Source of the DNA: an uncultured Alphaproteobacteria bacterium
GTDB taxonomy: Bacteria; Pseudomonadota; Alphaproteobacteria; Rhodobacterales; Rhodobacteraceae
Reading direction: 5' to 3'
DNA length: 64,000 bases
Assembly: GCA_902596605.1 (NCBI GenBank)
Contig: CACJUU010000005.1
Location: 59,579 to 123,578, forward strand
Within the stretch, counting starts at the first letter, position 1. Every line of letters begins with the position of its first letter. The notes beneath the pieces were generated by a model. That model had not been told where the DNA came from and did not search any database. It worked only from the letters and a program-made list of their open reading frames with translations. Of this stretch, positions 62,365-64,000 are shown one piece after another. The position numbers and the translations under genes were made by a program.

Positions 62365-62694
62365 CAAACGCTCCACTTTTAACGGCTACATGATAAACTA
62401 ATATTAAATATTTAAATCAAAAAATTCTAAAAATCTCTCACTTTCAAAACACATATATGGTCTATTTTTTTATTTCTCTGCTATGCATGGGACATAAAGA
62501 GTTTATAGATGGTATGTTCTTGGAGTGTGCAGCAGATGGGATGCTAACCTTGATCAATAAAAAATTTATTAAGAAATACTAAATTTTTCCTTTGCTTGAA
62601 AGATATGAAAGCTTTACCTTTCTAATCGTAATTTCAGGTAATCAATGTTACCAACTATTTTTTACAAAACTTTTAAATAAATCATGGATAAAAG
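62365..62694. other. 330-base intergenic region between cyclase and ABM-like gene
   Basis: Divergent starts on both sides (cyclase to the left on minus, ABM-like gene to the right on plus). AT-rich, with repeat copy 4 at its centre. No further gene or terminator that I can see; promoters for both genes must lie here. Confidence 0.7.
62481..62543 (+). repeat. Dispersed repeat, copy 4
   Basis: GCATGGGACATAAAG, GTATGTTCTTGGAGTGTGC and AGCAGATGGGATG. Same orientation as the other copies. Lies in the divergent region between the cyclase and the ABM-like gene. Confidence 0.82.
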
Positions 62695-63093
62695 ATGTCA
62701 GGACTAAGAGAAAACTCAGATCAAATTTATAGCGTTATTCAAGTAAGCGTAAAAGGAGATCCTGATGAGTTTAAAAATTGGGTTAAAAACCGATCATCAA
62801 AATATGTTTTAGATTTAAATGAAGAGAAATTAATAAGCTATGAATGGCACTTTTCTGATGATGGAAAAGAGGCAACATTAGTAGAACTGTTAGTAGATAG
62901 TGACGGATATATGCAGCGCCTAAAAAATCATCTCGCGAGCCCTATTGCCGCAGAAATTACAGATCTAATTGATTTTAAGGGGTGGCATATTTATGGTAAT
63001 GCAAAACTAGATTTGAAAGAAGCTCTTCAGCCAATGGGAGCAACTTTTCAAAGTTACTTCTTCGGATTTAATCATTCAATACAGAGCAGTTGA
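62695..63093 (+). CDS. ABM-superfamily protein of unknown function
   Basis: 132 residues, ATG start. Dimeric alpha/beta-barrel (ferredoxin-like) features: an early strand YSVIQVSVKG, YEWHFSDDG then ATLVELLVDSDGYMQRL, followed by DFKGWHIYGN and a C-terminal FFGFN segment. Resembles the alphaproteobacterial quinol-monooxygenase-like type, without proof of activity. Converges on the gene at 63128 with a 34-base gap; together they occupy the unit between repeat copies 4 and 5. Confidence 0.65.
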   Translation: MSGLRENSDQIYSVIQVSVKGDPDEFKNWVKNRSSKYVLDLNEEKLISYEWHFSDDGKEATLVELLVDSDGYMQRLKNHLASPIAAEITDLIDFKGWHIYGNAKLDLKEALQPMGATFQSYFFGFNHSIQSS

Positions 63094-63127
63094 ATAAGAG
63101 CCTTCTTTTTAGGGATATTAATCCTAT

Positions 63128-63832
63128 TTATTCATGGCTATTGTAAACTAATTTAGGTAAAGGTGGTTGGGGTGCATTTACATCTAAACCATGAATTTCC
63201 ATTGTAGCTTCGGCAAACTCCGGAGGCGAATTCCTTATTACTTGCAAATAACCGGCTTCTGGGTTGATACCTTCAAATGTTAAAATCACCATGTGTCCCT
63301 CTGGCATCTCCTGGAGGTATGAACGTTCTCGTACCCGAGCAGCAAAACGTATTGCATCAGTATCTTCTTTATTTTCTCCAAGCATTTTTTCTAGAATTTT
63401 AGTTCTCCAAATTTCAATTTTTCCAGGCAAAATTGGCAGTGCAATGGCAATCAAAGATTTCTTCTGATCAGTTCCTTCAGTATCACTTTTTCCGTCCCCA
63501 CTGTCATACACCAATTCCGCCAACATTTTTTCTGGGTTTTCTTCGTTAAAAATTCCTCTTCCATGCAGATCAGCAAGATGGTCCGTAAATTCTGGAAGGG
63601 CAACATTCATTAAATCCAGCCAAAATGTTAAGGGGTCTGCACCTTCCCAGGTAAGGATACAAACATGTCCTTTAGGCATTTTTTGTAAATAGGAGCGTTC
63701 ATGTACCCCAGCATTCTCTCTACTTTCATCAGTAGCCTTTTTATTATCTCCAAGCATGTTGTTAAGGATCATGTTCGTCCAATCCTCTAATTTCCCTTCA
63801 AGGATTGGTACTGCGAAGGCTATCATTTTCAA
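63128..63832 (-). CDS. Two-domain protein of tandem ABM-like repeats
   Basis: 234 residues. Residues 1-112 and 125-234 are duplicates: both have (F/A)(A)VPIL-G-K, then MLG(D/E)NK, then RSYLQ-MP-GH-(V/M), then a late ATMEIHG or ADLHG. A polar linker (GDGKSDTEGTDQKK) joins them. A ferredoxin-like dimeric-barrel fold would make this an intramolecular dimer. Function unknown. Start TTG at 63832 with GAGGA at correct spacing, a leader shared with the gene at 60858. In the unit between repeat copies 4 and 5. Confidence 0.7.
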   Translation of the reverse strand: MKMIAFAVPILEGKLEDWTNMILNNMLGDNKKATDESRENAGVHERSYLQKMPKGHVCILTWEGADPLTFWLDLMNVALPEFTDHLADLHGRGIFNEENPEKMLAELVYDSGDGKSDTEGTDQKKSLIAIALPILPGKIEIWRTKILEKMLGENKEDTDAIRFAARVRERSYLQEMPEGHMVILTFEGINPEAGYLQVIRNSPPEFAEATMEIHGLDVNAPQPPLPKLVYNSHE

Positions 63833-64000
63833 TTGAATTTCCTCGTTTTACTTAACTAGTCTAACCATAAAGCCTTTGCTTTTAGTACTTATAAAAATAT
63901 GCTCGATACACAGTACACAGATACCCAAGATTTATTAAATAGGCAAGCTCTTGTTCACGCATGGGACATAGAGGGTACCCAAGTAGTATGTTCTTGGAGT
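63822..64000 (-). repeat. Duplicated leader plus repeat core, upstream of the two-domain gene
   Basis: Homologous to 60848-61036: the same ribosome-binding site, TTG start context, promoter region and repeat. Continues to the window end, so its far boundary is unknown. Confidence 0.72.
63949..64000 (+). repeat. Dispersed repeat, copy 5 (cut by window end)
   Basis: CTTGTTCACG, CATGGGACATAGAGGGTAC, AAGTAGTATGTTCTTGGAGT, then the window ends. Same orientation as copies 1-4. Confidence 0.8.

Noticed and set aside
59966..64000. Repeats as integron attC sites
   Set aside because: They lack paired R boxes such as GTTRRRY and its partner, there is no integrase, and they do not fold in the attC manner.
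59966..64000. Repeats as remnants of a coding sequence
   Set aside because: A short in-frame stretch like MFLECAAD recurs, but stops interrupt different copies in every frame, so coding is not supported.
1..64000. tRNA, rRNA, insertion sequences, prophage genes
   Set aside because: I looked for T-loop-like sequence, transposase motifs and phage structural genes and found none that I could support.

Overview
The window is AT-rich, gene-dense bacterial chromosome that most likely comes from a low-GC marine alphaproteobacterium. The inference rests on gene content: two DUF1289 proteins, a DUF1330 protein, a Zur/COG0523 zinc locus with ATGTTATAACAT-type operators, a non-pyrrolysine MttB-like methyltransferase, a DMSP-lyase-type cupin, a marine-style haloalkane dehalogenase, Rieske oxygenases, and a candidate alphaproteobacterial MmgR-like small RNA. 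There is no rRNA, tRNA, CRISPR array, insertion sequence or prophage that I can support.

Layout. 1-7.5 kb: a PhzF-like enzyme, an arginase-family hydrolase and pepT on the plus strand, then two Rieske oxygenases, a nitronate monooxygenase and a Nudix-winged-helix regulator. 7.5-9.4 kb: a class III nucleotide cyclase with TolB-like and TPR parts. 9.6-16.1 kb: a tight minus-strand operon (DUF1330, two tandem-duplicated acyl-CoA synthetases, aldehyde dehydrogenase, GMC alcohol oxidoreductase) that reads as an alcohol-to-acyl-CoA route. 16.2-18.0 kb: typA. 18.1-25.8 kb: a seven-gene, nearly gapless minus-strand catabolic operon around an MttB-like methyltransferase with a DapA-family lyase/aldolase, an aldehyde dehydrogenase, two SDRs, an FAD amine-oxidase-like enzyme and an aldo/keto reductase. 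26-37 kb: an esterase, a class III aminotransferase, a TPR-sulfotransferase, ltaE, a GFA protein, a secreted nuclease-like protein, an AruI-like ThDP enzyme, a Bcr/CflA-type MFS exporter and a Gfo/Idh dehydrogenase. 37.4-44.0 kb: a liv-type ABC importer operon with an embedded long-chain acyl-CoA synthetase. 44-54.2 kb: deoD, a methyltransferase, the DMSP-lyase-like cupin, dehalogenase plus HD-domain protein, rhomboid plus SDR, several small enzymes, and a secreted polysaccharide-lyase-like protein.

55-59.8 kb is a zinc-homeostasis locus: znuA diverges from zur, a 102-residue unknown, a COG0523 GTPase and a WD40 protein, with a double Zur-type palindrome between them. The most interesting protein observation is here: ZnuA and the COG0523 GTPase carry what looks like the same roughly 130-residue extra domain, each placed at the spot where the family normally has its His-rich zinc loop.

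59.9-64 kb is different in texture. Five same-orientation copies of a roughly 50-65 bp repeat divide it into consecutive units: two candidate CCUCCCC-type sRNAs, a small ABM-type protein, a membrane adenylate/guanylate cyclase, and a pair of ABM-like proteins. Two of the units also share a duplicated leader of about 180 bp. This repeat-bounded array and the zinc-locus domain are the two observations most worth following up.
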